A stretch of DNA of 64,000 nucleotides from Botryosphaeria dothidea (lineage: Eukaryota > Ascomycota > Dothideomycetes > Botryosphaeriales > Botryosphaeriaceae). Under the pieces are notes generated by a model that saw only the letters and a list, made by a program, of their open reading frames with translations, had not been told where the DNA came from and searched no databases. This document shows positions 12,520-23,848 of this stretch, one piece after another; the stretch's first letter is position 1; each line of letters opens with the position of its first letter. Made by a program: the position numbers and the translations under genes. The stretch lies in NCBI GenBank assembly GCA_011503125.2, contig WWBZ02000082.1:1550001-1614000 (forward strand), given 5' to 3'.

Positions 12520-13817
12520 CTACAGCGCACCGGCGAGGCCTGGCCCTCCGATCCTTCGTTCGCTTCCCCATCCTCCAAATGCCTCTCCCCCATGCAGTCA
12601 GAAATTTTTGCGCAGCCTCGCCGCAAAACGCACAAGCATCATTGTTTCCCTCCCAAGTCGCCTGACATGTGGATGCGATGAGCAGAGAAAGGAAGCGCGC
12701 ACAGACTCTTCAGTAATCATTACCCCCCCTCCCTCCTGCTCGAGCCTCTCCCCGAGCCTTCATCCACCCCTCAACTCGGCCCGCCCGCATGGCCCCCCCC
12801 CTTGTTCACCCACGAATAGCCCAAGCCCGCGCGTTTCTCCCTCCCTCTCTCTTGCAGGTCCAGTGGCCTCTCGCTAAGGTAGCCGAACAACCGTGCTCTT
12901 CCCGCCCTTACTGCATATGTGACGGCCGTGCCAGCAGCGACCTTATTGCATGAACGTCACTATTATAGCAGCAGCTGTAGCCAGAACGCTGCACATCATA
13001 ACGACCACGTATGTATTGGGCGCGCAGGCAAGCGCACACGAGCGATTGACGAATTAAGGGGAAAACGGGAAATTTGGCACAACCCGGTGTGGAGCAGCGC
13101 GCTTCATGGATTCGGAGAGGAAACACGAGAATAAAAGAGGGTTGATCGACAGGAACCCGGCCGGGGGAAGGAAGACACCAACGAGCGAATGAAGTGATCG
13201 TCCAATCAGGACTCGTTCCTTACCCAAGCAACGCCCTGCAGCCACGTCCGCTTCTTGCCTCATGGCTCCTCCTTCTCCACTGCTGCCGCGTGGTCAGAGT
13301 CGGCTTGCTCGCCGCCGTGTGCTTGCTTCGGTGATGTGAATCAACACCCTGGCCCGCTCACCCATTCCCGCGGGCCAACCGTTTACCTTCTGGCGCATGT
13401 CGGCATATGCAGGGCACCTGCAGTCGAACGTCTCAAAGAAGCAACCGTCGGCCGAGAACAGAGCGATGGGCGAGACAATGGCCCCCCTCGCTCCCGAGTA
13501 TTCTTGCCTCCCGACGCACATAAGCTCGTTCGGAAACGTTTACGTAGCTCTCCTTGCTTTTTTTCCTTCTTCCAAATTCCAAAGTGCACCCGCCTTCACG
13601 TTGGTGATAGTGGCACAAAAACGTGCCGGATTTGCGCCACCGGAATTCGAGCTCCGCGGAAATATTTGAGGGGGGGAGAGGGAGAGGCAGGCATACACGG
13701 CGAGAACCTTCGGCAATTGTTCATCCCGAGAGAGTTACAGAAACGGTTCATCCAACTAGACTGCGCACCGGAGCATTCGCCGAATGTGTGGCAATCGACG
13801 GGTGAAAGGATGAAAAA

Positions 13818-13848
13818 GGGAGAGGGAGAGAGAGAGGGAGAGAGAGAG
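13818..13848. repeat. GA-rich simple repeat
   Basis: Purine tract of GGGAGA and GAGAGA units on the plus strand inside the gene-poor region. Confidence 0.85.
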
Positions 13849-14657
13849 CGATTGCCTGTTCGGCGGCGTATCCGCGGGATTGATTCGTATGTACAGGCGT
13901 GGTCAAGCGCCACATCGTCGATAGCTTTTGTTTCAATTCGAGAAAAGTCCCGAGACGTTCGGAGAAGCAAGGCAATCCATGTCCTCGTCACTGCACAAAA
14001 CTCGCAAACTGCGGCGCTGCTGCGGCCGAGGCGGCGGCGGCGAGCCAGGGTGTTCGCGGGAAAGGCGGGAAAATGAGGAACTGGCTCCTGCGTTGTTTCG
14101 GCGCGAATGCTGCCTGTTGCTGGGCGCCTCGTCGATGAGGCAGCTTGGTTGGTCGAGAGAGAAATGGCACTTTTGCTCTTGGATGGATCTTCCACTGCTT
14201 TTACATAATGAGCATTAGTTGTTTTGTAGGAGTAGCTAATGTGCTGCTATTGTAGGTAGGTGTGTCCCTTCCCTTTTTGGACTGTGAGTTTGATCCTTCC
14301 GCTGCGCCATTGACGCCCTGCAAGCATCAGAGCCGGCCGTAACATGACTTCCTGCTTGCTTCCCAATCGTCTCAGAAGACGGTGTGTGTGAGAAACAGCC
14401 GCCCATGAGAAAGAGTCAAGAAAACGTGATAGGAAAAGAGAATACACCCCACCGCACATGTTGACTGTGGTATCTGCTGATTTATGATCTTTTGAGAGGG
14501 AACGATAGAAAGTTAAGCAACAAATGAAAGAAGTCCAAAAATCCATACCCACAGCCTTCGCTTGTTTGTCCATCGAGGCGCCCAAATACTTGAACCCCAG
14601 ACCCTTGATATTCCGTCCCATCCGTATGATTATTACCGCTGTATTTTCAGATATACT

Positions 14658-16003
14658 TCAAATCCTTCCTTGAACTTGCTTTGCTTCGTACAGGCTGTTC
14701 TCGCTATGGCTGCTCGTCCGGGTGGCAGATCCAGGCTCGTACTGCGTAACGATCTGAGTGCGCACGCCGATACGGCCGTCGGGCAGGGTAAGCGCCTCCT
14801 CGCTGCTGTTCGATGCGCCATCCTGCTCGATGCGCGTCTGAATGCCGCCCTTGACGTCGCGGAAGGTGTCGTTGGGGTCGCGGTTCATGCTGCGCAGCTG
14901 CACAGACCCATGACCAGAGTGTCCGGTACCAGCCTCGACGCCACCCTGGCTACCCATCTTGTGGAAGGCGTTTTGCGAGAACTTGGAGCCGTGCTTGGCG
15001 CCAGATGGGTACCGTTGAGACTCGTAGTAGCTTCCGAGCAGGCGAGGAGCGTACTTCTTAGCGATGACCTTGAAGGAGGGTATCGAGGCTGCTGCGATGC
15101 CAACATTTGTCTCAATGACGGACCAGTACATGGCACCCGAAATGGCCCAGGTGGGATCGCTTGAGGTGAGCATCTGAGGAATGTAGCTGATACGAATGAT
15201 GGACGAGATACAGGCGCTGGATCAAGTCAGAGAGAGCAGCGCTTGAGAAGTGACGAGAGAACTCACAAGAGACCGAGGCTAAGCATGACACCAAGGCCTA
15301 TCTTTTGATTCTTGGGGACCTGCAAGTGCAGAACCGTTTTGATTGGAAGTGTGTACGTCAAAAGATCCGTTGAGATGTTGACCGCGGCGTTCGCGAGGTA
15401 GAAAGCGTTGATATCGATGCACTTCTTCTTCGTGATCGCGAGGTCGTAAGCTGCAGATACAGGAGAGCACTGGAAGATACAGACAAGCACATGAGCGCTA
15501 GCCTGAGCAGCTACGATGCATGTCATGATGATTGCCAATCTTTTGAGTGTACGGTCTCCGAGGCGCATATACAAGGCAAGCACGGAGGTCTTAATGAAAC
15601 CGAGGCACGCATTATAGAAGATGGAAGACAACCAAACGATCTGGATTCGAGTTAGTGACGGACTCTAAAGTAGAGTTTTGTGATCGTTACCTGCGAGTAG
15701 CTGATCATGTTCTGAAGACCGCGTGGTTCAACATCGACGTAGTGGTCTCCAAGGCCATGCTGGACAGATAGGATTGTTGCGGCAATGAAGGCCCATGCAA
15801 GCAGCTGAAGTATATACGGTTAGAAGAGTACCTCACGTATGGCTGGTCATACTTACAGCTCCGACTGATATCAAGATATCATCCATTCCAACCTTCTGGA
15901 CAAGGAATATTCGTGCCCAGAGACGGAGAGCCATGATGATGAAGGTGATGACGGCGAACACCACCGAGATGGTGATGACTGTGGGGCCTTGAGACTCAAC
16001 CAT
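14658..16003 (-). CDS. fungal rhodopsin-domain (SAT4-type) integral membrane protein
   Basis: Seven-span membrane protein of the fungal rhodopsin-domain family (Pth11/SAT4-like without CFEM), about 397 aa. Exons: 16003-15857, 15804-15691, 15640-15267, 15216-14658. Spans visible in order: TVITISVVFAVITFIIMALR at the N-terminus, DDILISVGALLAWAFIAAT, IVWLSSIFYNACLGFIKTS, then IIMTCIVAAQASAHVLVCIF, the conserved DLAITKKKCIDINAFYLANA segment, and KIGLGVMLSLGLFACISSII. The DWxxV-like motif of the family appears as GMDDIL. The C-terminal 120 residues are hydrophilic, Ser/Gly/Arg-rich and probably cytosolic. Members act as orphan receptors or sensors in some fungi; the ligand here is unknown. There is no N-terminal cysteine-rich CFEM domain. 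Confidence 0.85.
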
Positions 16004-18096
16004 GGCGAAATTTGAAGCAACCCAGTGAAGGGCTCAAGCAGGCTGGATGGGATGGAGTGGCAGGGCCCGAGGGACGAAATCAGGTTCTGGGGCGAGACAA
16101 AAGAGTGGAGGAACAAAGCTGGGATATTTATGAATGAACGACTGGGTGTTGAAGAAGATACCAGTCTCCTTTGACCATGCTAGAAGCGTGCAAGCAAGCA
16201 GCGATATGGCAATAGAGAGCACGAAAGAAGAAGCAAACGAGTGGGATGGAGGTGCTAGGCGCATTAATGGCGAGGATATCCTCCACAGCAGGCAGAGGAT
16301 CTTCACGTTCCTGGGAAAGGACCCGATGGACCGGGTCACGGCGGTCTTGTCACAGTCCATCATAACCACCCTCATCGCCTCTGCCGTGTTCACCCATGAA
16401 CGATAAGAGCCGGGATCGTGCATCCAGGCATGAGACGGGTTGTCCGTGCAGGGTGCTGAGGTCGGACCCATGAGGGAGGCAGTCCAGGTAAGCCCTGCAA
16501 TCGAGTCCGACACAGCGGCTGCGACTGCAAAGGATCTGGCGCTTGGGAGTCATGGATCCGCTTTGGGCGCTGGCTGCAGGCACGAAGCCTCTTGAGACGG
16601 ACTTCATCACAAGTCCGGCACGTTCGCAGCTCATTCACAATGCGCACACGGATGTTGCGGGGCGCTGATGGAGCAACAGGCGAGATGAAAAAAGAAAAAG
16701 GCCAGAATGCTATGGCGAATGAAGAACCAATCACGGATCTCACAGGGAAAAGAGAGGGTCGAGGACGCCGCTTCCGCAATTCCGCGCTGCGAGCTCAGGG
16801 CAACCCTGTAAGCGATGGTTGCCAATGCTGCTAGAGGCCAAGAGAGAACGCTCCACAAGGTGTTTCATGCCCTCGATGGCCATTGATGCGGTAGCGGCCC
16901 CTAGAGAGGCGACGACGTCGTTAGCCTGGAGACGGTTGCATTTTGGCCTCGGAGCAGACATCGGGACGGACCAGCACGTCAGGCACCGGTGCCCGTTGCC
17001 AAGCTTCTGACAACAGCTCGGAGACATTGGCCAAGGTTCCAGCCGCATGACGTGTGGTGGATGAAACGAGGTTGCTTGCTTCTTCCTCCACAGGCGCACG
17101 CAAGCAAACGGGCAGCAGCTCGGTGACTGCGCCGTGTGGTGGGCGGCTGCTAGCGATCAGGCGGGTGGGAGGAGAAGGATCAGTGGACCCGGGCGTGGGG
17201 TTACGCGCGTGCTGGTGGGCGCCATTCGCACCGAGAGCGGCATCCGGGCGGCGCGTGGTGGTGAAGGCGCAGGATGCAGGATGCAGGATGCAGGATGCCC
17301 GCGGCGAAGGGCACGATCAGCCTGCGTCAATTCTCCGGTCGTAATAATCTCGGGGCAGCCAGGGCGCCGATCGCACGGGCGGCCGTTCTGGGCGAAGAAA
17401 GAGAGAGGCGGCGTTCGAGTAGTGATCAGCGGGCGCTGTTCGCATCCGGTTGGCGCGTCTTTGGACCCTCCCGCCCGGCCGCTCCTGCTACTCGCAACAT
17501 CTCGCCATGCTGGCCATCGTTGCCTCAGCGGGCTCTCTGTCTCCTGACTGGTCGACGGCCAAGCACCGCTTGGATGAACGTTGATGCCGAGTCGATTGCT
17601 CTCTGCGGTTGCGTGAGCGATGGCTATCGTTCTACTGCCGGACATGCCTCCTCCAGATCGGCGCAGCCGTCGTCTCATCCTCAAAGCCATTCTCCGCCGC
17701 TGCGGGCCGCCTGATGTTCACTTCCCGCTCTGCTGACGAATGCCGAACGCTTCGAGCGGGGTGGTCGAGACCCGACCATGCTTGTCGCGGGACACAATGC
17801 TGTTGAGCGCTCTTGACAAGCTTCTACACCACATTGCTTTTCCTGCACGAGCACGACTCCTCTCCTTTTGAACTCTGCAGAATGAGGCGTTGCCGCTTTC
17901 AGTCATTCAGCTTTCTTTTCGACTGACAACCAAGACTCAGCTTGCAACAGATAAGACTTCGGATCTTCAGTCCGCTTTCTTCTTTACCCACAAAAGGCTC
18001 TGGTTGTGCAAGCTATTTCGTTACTTCTTCTTGGTCACACTTCCCAAATGAGGCGGATGAGCAATTTGTCATCCTTCTCAATTCTTCCCGTGCCTT
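16004..18096. other. intergenic, upstream of the rhodopsin-domain gene
   Basis: 2.1 kb of GC-rich sequence with no supported gene. A TATA-like element (tatttatg on plus) lies near 16122, about 120 bp upstream of the minus-strand start at 16003. A four-copy heptamer repeat lies at 17270-17297. Open frames at 17134-17714 overlap on both strands and carry no motif. Confidence 0.5.
17270..17297. repeat. (CAGGATG)4 tandem repeat
   Basis: Four perfect copies of the 7-mer CAGGATG. Confidence 0.9.
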
Positions 18097-18857
18097 TCAC
18101 TTCCTCTCCGAGCGTCCCAGCGTCTCCAGGAACTTGTCTCCCAACGAAGCTGCAGCCATGGCGTTGCCCCCACTCACCAACTCGCGTTCTACGGTGATAG
18201 CTCCGGCACTCTGCATCACGTCTTCTCCCATATCCGCCCCGTTTTCCCGAAGCGTCGACGCAACTTTCTCGACTTCCCCACGGAACACTGCCGTCTCCAT
18301 AAACTTCTCCTCCGCGTCCGACCAGCTGGTGATCTTGTACCCCTTGTGGGCAAACCCCTTTTTTGGCCTATACTTCGTCGAGAGGCATGCGTACGGTCCA
18401 TGGCAGATGGCCGCCGTTGGCTTCTAATTCTCGGGAATTGAGATATGATCCTGCCCAGTTCTGAGTTGTCGCCGAGGTCAGCGAGTGGTGCGTGTCCACC
18501 AGGAATGAAGACGCCCACGAAATTCTGGCACTCCTCGTCCGAGATGTCGGCAAAGCGGCGGGGCGAGTTGAAGTCATTATTGGGCTTCATCCGCTCTAGC
18601 AAATCGTTCTCCCTCTGGCGTCCATAGAAGCTGCCCGCGAATGCGGCCAGTGACTCGCTGTTCGGGTCCGGTGTGGAGGCGCGACCCCCAGGCGACGAGA
18701 ATGTGACTTCGTATCCGGCCTTGAGCAGACGGTCAAGCGGGTTTGCGAGCTCCATCACGAAGAATCCTGATGCCTGTTGGACGATATTGCCGCTTGACTT
18801 CTTAAGAGAAAAATACTCGGCATCCGAGAGGGTGATGAGGACCTTCTTCCCCGACAT
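18097..18857 (-). pseudogene. Hsp31/DJ-1/PfpI-family glutamine amidotransferase-like, frame-broken
   Basis: Type 1 glutamine amidotransferase-like protein of the Hsp31/DJ-1 group (glyoxalase III or chaperone-type). The first 141 codons read well: KKVLITLSDAEYF, then AGYEVTFSSPGGR, TPDPNSESL, ERMKPNNDF and VFIPGGHAPLADLGDN. Reading is lost after IISQF (18435). The continuation, KPTAAICHGP with the nucleophile cysteine followed by KGYKITSWSDAEEKFMET and a normal C-terminus, is in another frame from 18423 to the stop at 18097. Exactly 11 bases (18424-18434) lie between, so one base is missing, and a TAG at 18426-18424 lies in the downstream frame. No usable donor lies within the needed distance, so an intron does not explain it. 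Either it is a recent pseudogene or a single-base assembly error. A TATA-like tatatttatt (plus) sits about 105 bp upstream of the start. Confidence 0.8.
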
Positions 18858-20558
18858 TTCCGGTATGCGTAAAATCCTGGATTTGTGGAAGTGCCATTTG
18901 GGTTGCGGGAATTTTCCTTTGACTGCAGTGGTTTGAATGCAACTGTTGTGTCCTCAGTTCCTTATATTTATTATTGCCGTCTTTTCTGGTTGCACCCATT
19001 TACGTTCGCAGGAGGTCATCGTGATGTTAACGACAGTCCAAATCAGCGATTTCTCTGATTAAGGGCACTGTCCGAACACAAATGTGTGCCTCGCAGCATC
19101 TGCGCTTTCACGATAACTTTCGAGACATGGGCGTGTGAGGTCGTTGTCGCACATTTTCCGGGGTCCGGTGCACTTTAGGCCCCCAATTTCTTGCATCGTT
19201 GCTCACCTGCAACAACCCCGACAACGATCGTTCCGGGAGGAAACAAGATCTTGGGCCGAAGACTTACCAGGGCGAATGACTCCGGCTTCTACCAAAATTC
19301 TGGGTATCCTGTCACCGAGTTCCTGGATCAGTGGATTGCGCGATTGCTTGTGAGATCCGAGCATGAGGGGCCCTGAAAATCAAGGCAGCATCCTTGGCAA
19401 TTTGGAACATGATTGCTGGTTATATTGTGTTTGTTATGCACCTGCCAAGAAGATAATCGCTGGCGTCCTCTGGGTCCTGCGAATGATTTCCAAAACATTT
19501 TGATCTACTTGATGGACTGCCAATCTTTGAACAGGTGGATACGCCACCCCGTTACCCAAGTTTTGAGCTAGCATTCCCATCTTTGCCCGTAAAATTAAGA
19601 TGACGCTTTTCAAATATGATCCACTTCGATTATTGTGATGGAAAAAAGCAGAGGTATGAATGAGTCGCGACCGAATTGCTGAGTTACAGAGCAGGGTCTC
19701 TTTGAAGACAAAATTGATGTATACATAGCTTCATCGAATGCCCACCCCTCGAAACACGACGAAATGGCAACACTGTTAATGTCCATTGTAGTTTTGAAAG
19801 AAGCACGTCTGTAAGACAGACAACAATTAGTACTTGACGGAACACCTCATGCTATATTCATCTACTGAACACCAAAGTGGCAATGGAGATCATGTTCAAA
19901 TGGCTGTGAAGTACAACTCATGGTTCTCACAAGAACTTAACGTAGTTCGGACAGCTGGATAGATGTAACGAAGTCAGCTTTGACCAAATATGATGAAAAC
20001 GCTTATGGGACTGAATTCTGAAGTAGTATACAGAGGGATACTGCATCGAGTACCCGTTGGCAATAGCCTTCAACGGATTCGACTTCATAGAGACTCGAAG
20101 GGGTCATCCGGATGTAAGTTTATCGGATTTATAGTGACAAAGAAATATTAAATGCTTCAGCCTCTCTTGGAAATTTCGACTGGACCTTCGTCTGGCTTGA
20201 TCATAGAAACATCACATTCAGCGCTAACTGTCGCCTGTAACAACCCCCTGAAACGGCTGCTTCGATTTGTTCCAGCTCAGTTTACCTAGTATAGGGAAGG
20301 GCGATCTGTCATAGCGGATTGGTACTTTGAACGACGGCCTCATTGTGGAACACGTCAACAGACATACAGTTCGGCCGCGGTGGTAAACACAATCACGGTG
20401 CTGTACACTACGCTTCTGTCATTGGAAACATCCAAGCTCTGATTGAATGTCCCACATCTCTCTATGCTATATTAGTTTCCTAATTTTTTCGATGCCGTCA
20501 AGATCTTAACCTGCTGGGTCTAATTTTTGTACATTTGATGCTACGTCGTCTTCTGCGT
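18858..20558. other. AT-richer intergenic region, no gene recognised
   Basis: 1.7 kb, visibly richer in A+T from 19400 to 20500 than the neighbouring genes. Short minus-strand stretches around 19200-19400 read like protein fragments (for example ELGDRIPRILVEAGV), but frames break and I could not assign a family. It may hold decayed coding or transposon sequence. No tRNA or terminal repeats seen. Confidence 0.4.
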
Positions 20559-22385
20559 TTACTCGTCGCCACCACCGCCGATGGGACCACCGGGTTGCTT
20601 CGCTGCCTTCGCAGCGACAATGTCATCAACGCGAAGAAGCAGACAGGCGCTCTCGATAGCGGTCTTGATGCTCTGCTCCTTGACAGCCATCGGTTCCCAA
20701 ACGCCATACTCCTTCATGTCCACCAGCTTGCCAGCATCGCCGTCAATACCCCAGGTGCTGCCAGCGGAATCAGCGTGCTTGGCGCGCAATTGGGTAAGCA
20801 CTCTGATAGGCGAGGAACCAGAGTTCTGGATGAGCGTGCGAGGAATGACTTCCATCGCTTCGGCGACTGCGCGGTACGGCCACTGCGCAATACCCTCAAT
20901 AGACTTGGCCTTCTTCTCCAACCCAACGGCAATTGCCATTTCCGTTGCACCACCACCAGGGCACAGACGGGGGTTCCAGATGACGTTCCTGGCGACGCCC
21001 ATGGCATCCTGGAGGTTCCTCTCGATCTCGTTCAAGATATCCTTCGAAGGTCCACGGAGAAGAACAGTGCAGGCCTTAGGATCCTCGCACTGGGTCAGGA
21101 AAGTGAAGTACTCGTCGCCAATCTTGGAAATCTCGAAGAGACCACACTTGGTACCAACATCGGCCTCGGTCAGCGATTGGACAGCGTTGACGATGGTGGC
21201 ACCTGTAGCGCGGGCAATACGGTTGTTATCAGTCTTGCGGACACGACGCAGAGCGGTGATGTTGTTCTTGACAAGGTAATGCTGGGCGAGGTCTACAACA
21301 GTTAGAACAGCCACACGCAGAAGGGACGGAGATCACTTACCACTGACACCCTTCTCGGTGATGACAAGGTCGGGCTTCACAGCGATGATAGCATCACACA
21401 TGGCCTTGACCTGCTCCTCCTCAATCTGCAATATCCTGTTCCAGTCTTCCTCCTTCGAGATCTCGATGTTCGTCTGAGACTCGCCCTTCTTGTACTCCAG
21501 AGAGCAGTCGAGCAGAATGATTCTGGGCTTTTCGATACGCCTCCTCATCTTGGGGTGAGTGATGTCCTTGTTGAGCATGACACCGTCCAAGACCTTGCAG
21601 TCCTCGATCTCACCGCCGGGTATCTTCTCCACTCTGGCGTACCTCTTAATATCAACCTCCCTCTTCCCGCCACCAACATCAAATGACACCGTCCTGACCG
21701 CCTTCAGGGCAAGGTTGCACATCAACTCGGACCAACGCGAGACGAACTTCGTACCGATGGAGGAGGAGATAAGGGAGTACATGGCCTTGTCATCGTTGAT
21801 GTCGACGGGTATCGAGATCTCCTCGATGATGGAGATAGCATCGGTGAGGGCGCGCTTGAAAGCTTGTATTATAGTGACAGGGTGGATGTTGCGCTCGAGC
21901 TGGGGCAGAGATTGGGCCAGCATTTCACCAGCTATGTGCTCGTCAATAACAGTGCTGCAGTTTAGCTTGCGTGTGACGAACCAAGGATGATGACACTGGT
22001 GGTACCGTCGCCGACCTCCTCATCTTGCGTCCTGCTGAGCTCAATCATGCTCTTCGCAGCGGGGTGGGCAACCTCAATCTCTCTCAGAATGGCGTGGCCG
22101 TCGTTGGTGAGGACGATGCCGCCCATGGGGTCGAGCAGCATCTTGAGCATGGCCTTGGGACCCAAGCATGATCGGATAATATCGGCCACACTAGAGTATC
22201 GTGAGCAGCGGAGCTTGTCAAGGGTATAGCGCATACTTACGTCTTCGCAGCGGTGATGTTGGAGAGCTGTGCCTTGCGGCCAAACTGCCTTTCCCCGGTC
22301 TGGGTGTCTGGGGTGGCGGGAGTTAGCTCGAACTTTGCAGTTTTTTGGGGAAAGACGTACTCATAACCACCACGGGAGCCTGCAT
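20559..22385 (-). CDS. CCT3: T-complex protein 1 subunit gamma (chaperonin CCT3)
   Basis: Gamma subunit of the cytosolic CCT/TRiC chaperonin that folds actin, tubulin and WD40 proteins. Five exons: 22385-22361, 22307-22241, 22190-21982, 21931-21341, 21292-20559, 541 aa, the normal length. The first exon is only 25 bases (MQAPVVVM). The chain then gives the conserved GRKAQLSNITAAKTVADIIR, CLGPKAMLKMLLDPMGGIVL, the ATP-site GDGTTSV and the late CPGGGATEMAIA segment. The C-terminus is the Gly-rich tail PGGPIGGGGDE. The fourth intron acceptor (cacatag at 21932) was chosen because it restores ILAGEMLAQSL. Pfs2, a WD40 protein, lies in the same window but is not close enough to imply co-regulation. 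Confidence 0.96.
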
Positions 22386-23848
22386 CTTGAAGGGCTGTTT
22401 GGAGGCTGCGTGGGTAGTGGATGGGTCCGGCGGAGAGTGAGGGGCTACTGCGCTCTGCTGCTGGCTTTCGCGGGCCTTCCACCAAAATGCCCAAAGCGCG
22501 TCCTGGCGCGACGATTTTCCTTTCCGACAGGTACGCGTCAAACAGAGGCAAACACGCCAAGGAGACGCGGCAGGGTGAAGGTTCAGGTTCCGACTCGCCG
22601 ACCGGCTGAAAAAGAGCGGAGGGACGGGACACGCGCGGGAGACCGCTCTTTTCGCCGAGCCCTGCACGTGAGCGGATCAATCTCGGATCCCTGCTGCATA
22701 GCTTGTGAGACACGGCTATGCCGCAATCGGCGCGTGCGCAAGGACCCTCCGAGCAGCGCCGGATGCATAACGCAAATTTCGAACACTTCGGCGCGTTTTC
22801 AAAGCGCCCCTTTACCGACCGCTCCACTTGTTGCGTCAGCCGTAACCACAGCGCGTAATTCTGTTCCGCGCCGCCCGGCCGCGTCAAAATCCTGCGATCG
22901 TAACGACGTAAAGCCGCACTGTTGTCTCTTCACCGCGCCCACACTCTCGGAAAGGAGTCCGCAAGGTCGCCTGGGCCCCATGAGAACGTGTGCTGGAGTG
23001 ACGTGCTGCAGCCGACGGTTAGCACCGAGAACGACGCCCGCTGCAAACAAAGATATCACCAGGACTGCCGTAGGGAGTCGGAGCATTCGTCCGGACGCAA
23101 GTGTATTTTGTTTCTGGTAACAGAACTATCCGGATGAATGCTTCGACTCCCCATATAGTTTAGTTTGTTGTGGACTAACCGTCGTGCCGTCCACCGCTGG
23201 TCGTTGTGGAGGCATAGAAGCGTATTGTATAGCTCAGCCTGTTCTATTGGCTGGGCCTCGTAACGGCGCAAGCGCCGATGTTACAAATGTAGTTAAGCTC
23301 AACAGCGGCCTTTTCATCTGGTACGAGAGTTCCATATCCGGCTATGAGCCAGGATGCTCAAACAGCCATCTCCTGGGCGGGACGGGGGTAGGCGATTGGC
23401 TGCTCCAGGTGATGTGCCTCTTGGCAGCACGTGATTCGCCAGCCTCCTCATCCAGGCGTTCTGATTCGCGATCATCTGGTTGCTCATGCTGCATGTTCAA
23501 AAAGCACTCTGGTCCCCGTCTCAGACCATCTCTTTTGCATCTCACTCTCTTCAGCTGCTAGCCCACGACGCGCCCCCCTCATAGTCGCGCGCCCTTCGTC
23601 ACTCTACCTCTCCATCTACCTTCCACCTCACCTCCCAACATCTTCTCCGTCTTCCACCATCGCCTCCATCGCGCCGAGCTTCAGCTAGCTCACCGTCGCC
23701 GCCCAGCTCCAACCGTCGCGCGCCTTTCTGTCGCGTCACCCATTCCGCGCGCTAAACTGACGTCGCGAGTGACCCACTCTGGACAGTCGTCATCTATCGT
23801 ATCTCAATTTCTCTTCTCTCTTGCTTGTCCTACTAAACAAACAGCATC
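22386..23848. promoter_or_regulatory. divergent intergenic region, CCT3 / unknown 23.8-kb gene
   Basis: 1.46 kb holding the CCT3 promoter on the left and, on the right, a long pyrimidine-rich leader (about 23560-23840, many CT and CCTC runs) typical of fungal core promoters. A palindromic repeat element lies between at about 22995-23205. Open frames over 22237-23120 are Arg/Ser/Pro-rich and not protein-like. Confidence 0.55.
22995..23205. mobile_element. palindromic MITE-like element, copy 1
   Basis: Central hairpin: GGGAGTCGGAGCATTCGTCC at 23073-23092, with its inverted partner ending GAATGCTTCGACTCCC at 23136-23151 (about 21 of 23 positions pair). Outer repeats: GCTGCAGCCGACGGTTAGC at 23006-23024 on the left and the inverted, decayed CTAACCGTCGTGCC near 23176 on the right. 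The architecture matches the 29.4-kb and 63-kb copies. No coding capacity. Outer ends are approximate. Confidence 0.7.

Larger units (their letters stand above)
10583..14657. other. 4-kb region without a recognisable gene
   Basis: Between the P450 and the rhodopsin-domain gene nothing protein-like was found. Many open frames exist, the longest at 13255-14076 (+), but they are rich in Arg, Ser, Pro and Cys without domains and overlap others on both strands. The region holds a TC microsatellite (11529-11544), an AGCAC array, a GA-rich tract and C-runs around 12720-12800. A non-coding transcript or a lineage-specific gene cannot be excluded. Confidence 0.5.

Noticed and set aside
13255..14076. 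273-codon plus-strand frame in the gene-poor region
   Set aside because: Composition is Arg/Ser/Pro-rich, runs through a GA microsatellite and opposes other long frames; no domain or splice structure supports it.
18420..18500. An intron to repair the Hsp31-like gene
   Set aside because: The only GT donor near enough (GTGGAC at the GGH motif) would delete the conserved GGHAPLADLGDN segment and still leaves the wrong frame.
19200..19440. Minus-strand peptide fragments resembling a decayed P450 or similar enzyme
   Set aside because: Frames break repeatedly and no signature motif could be recognised, so no family is claimed.
20535..21305. 256-codon plus-strand frame opposite CCT3
   Set aside because: Antisense shadow of a well-conserved CCT3 exon.
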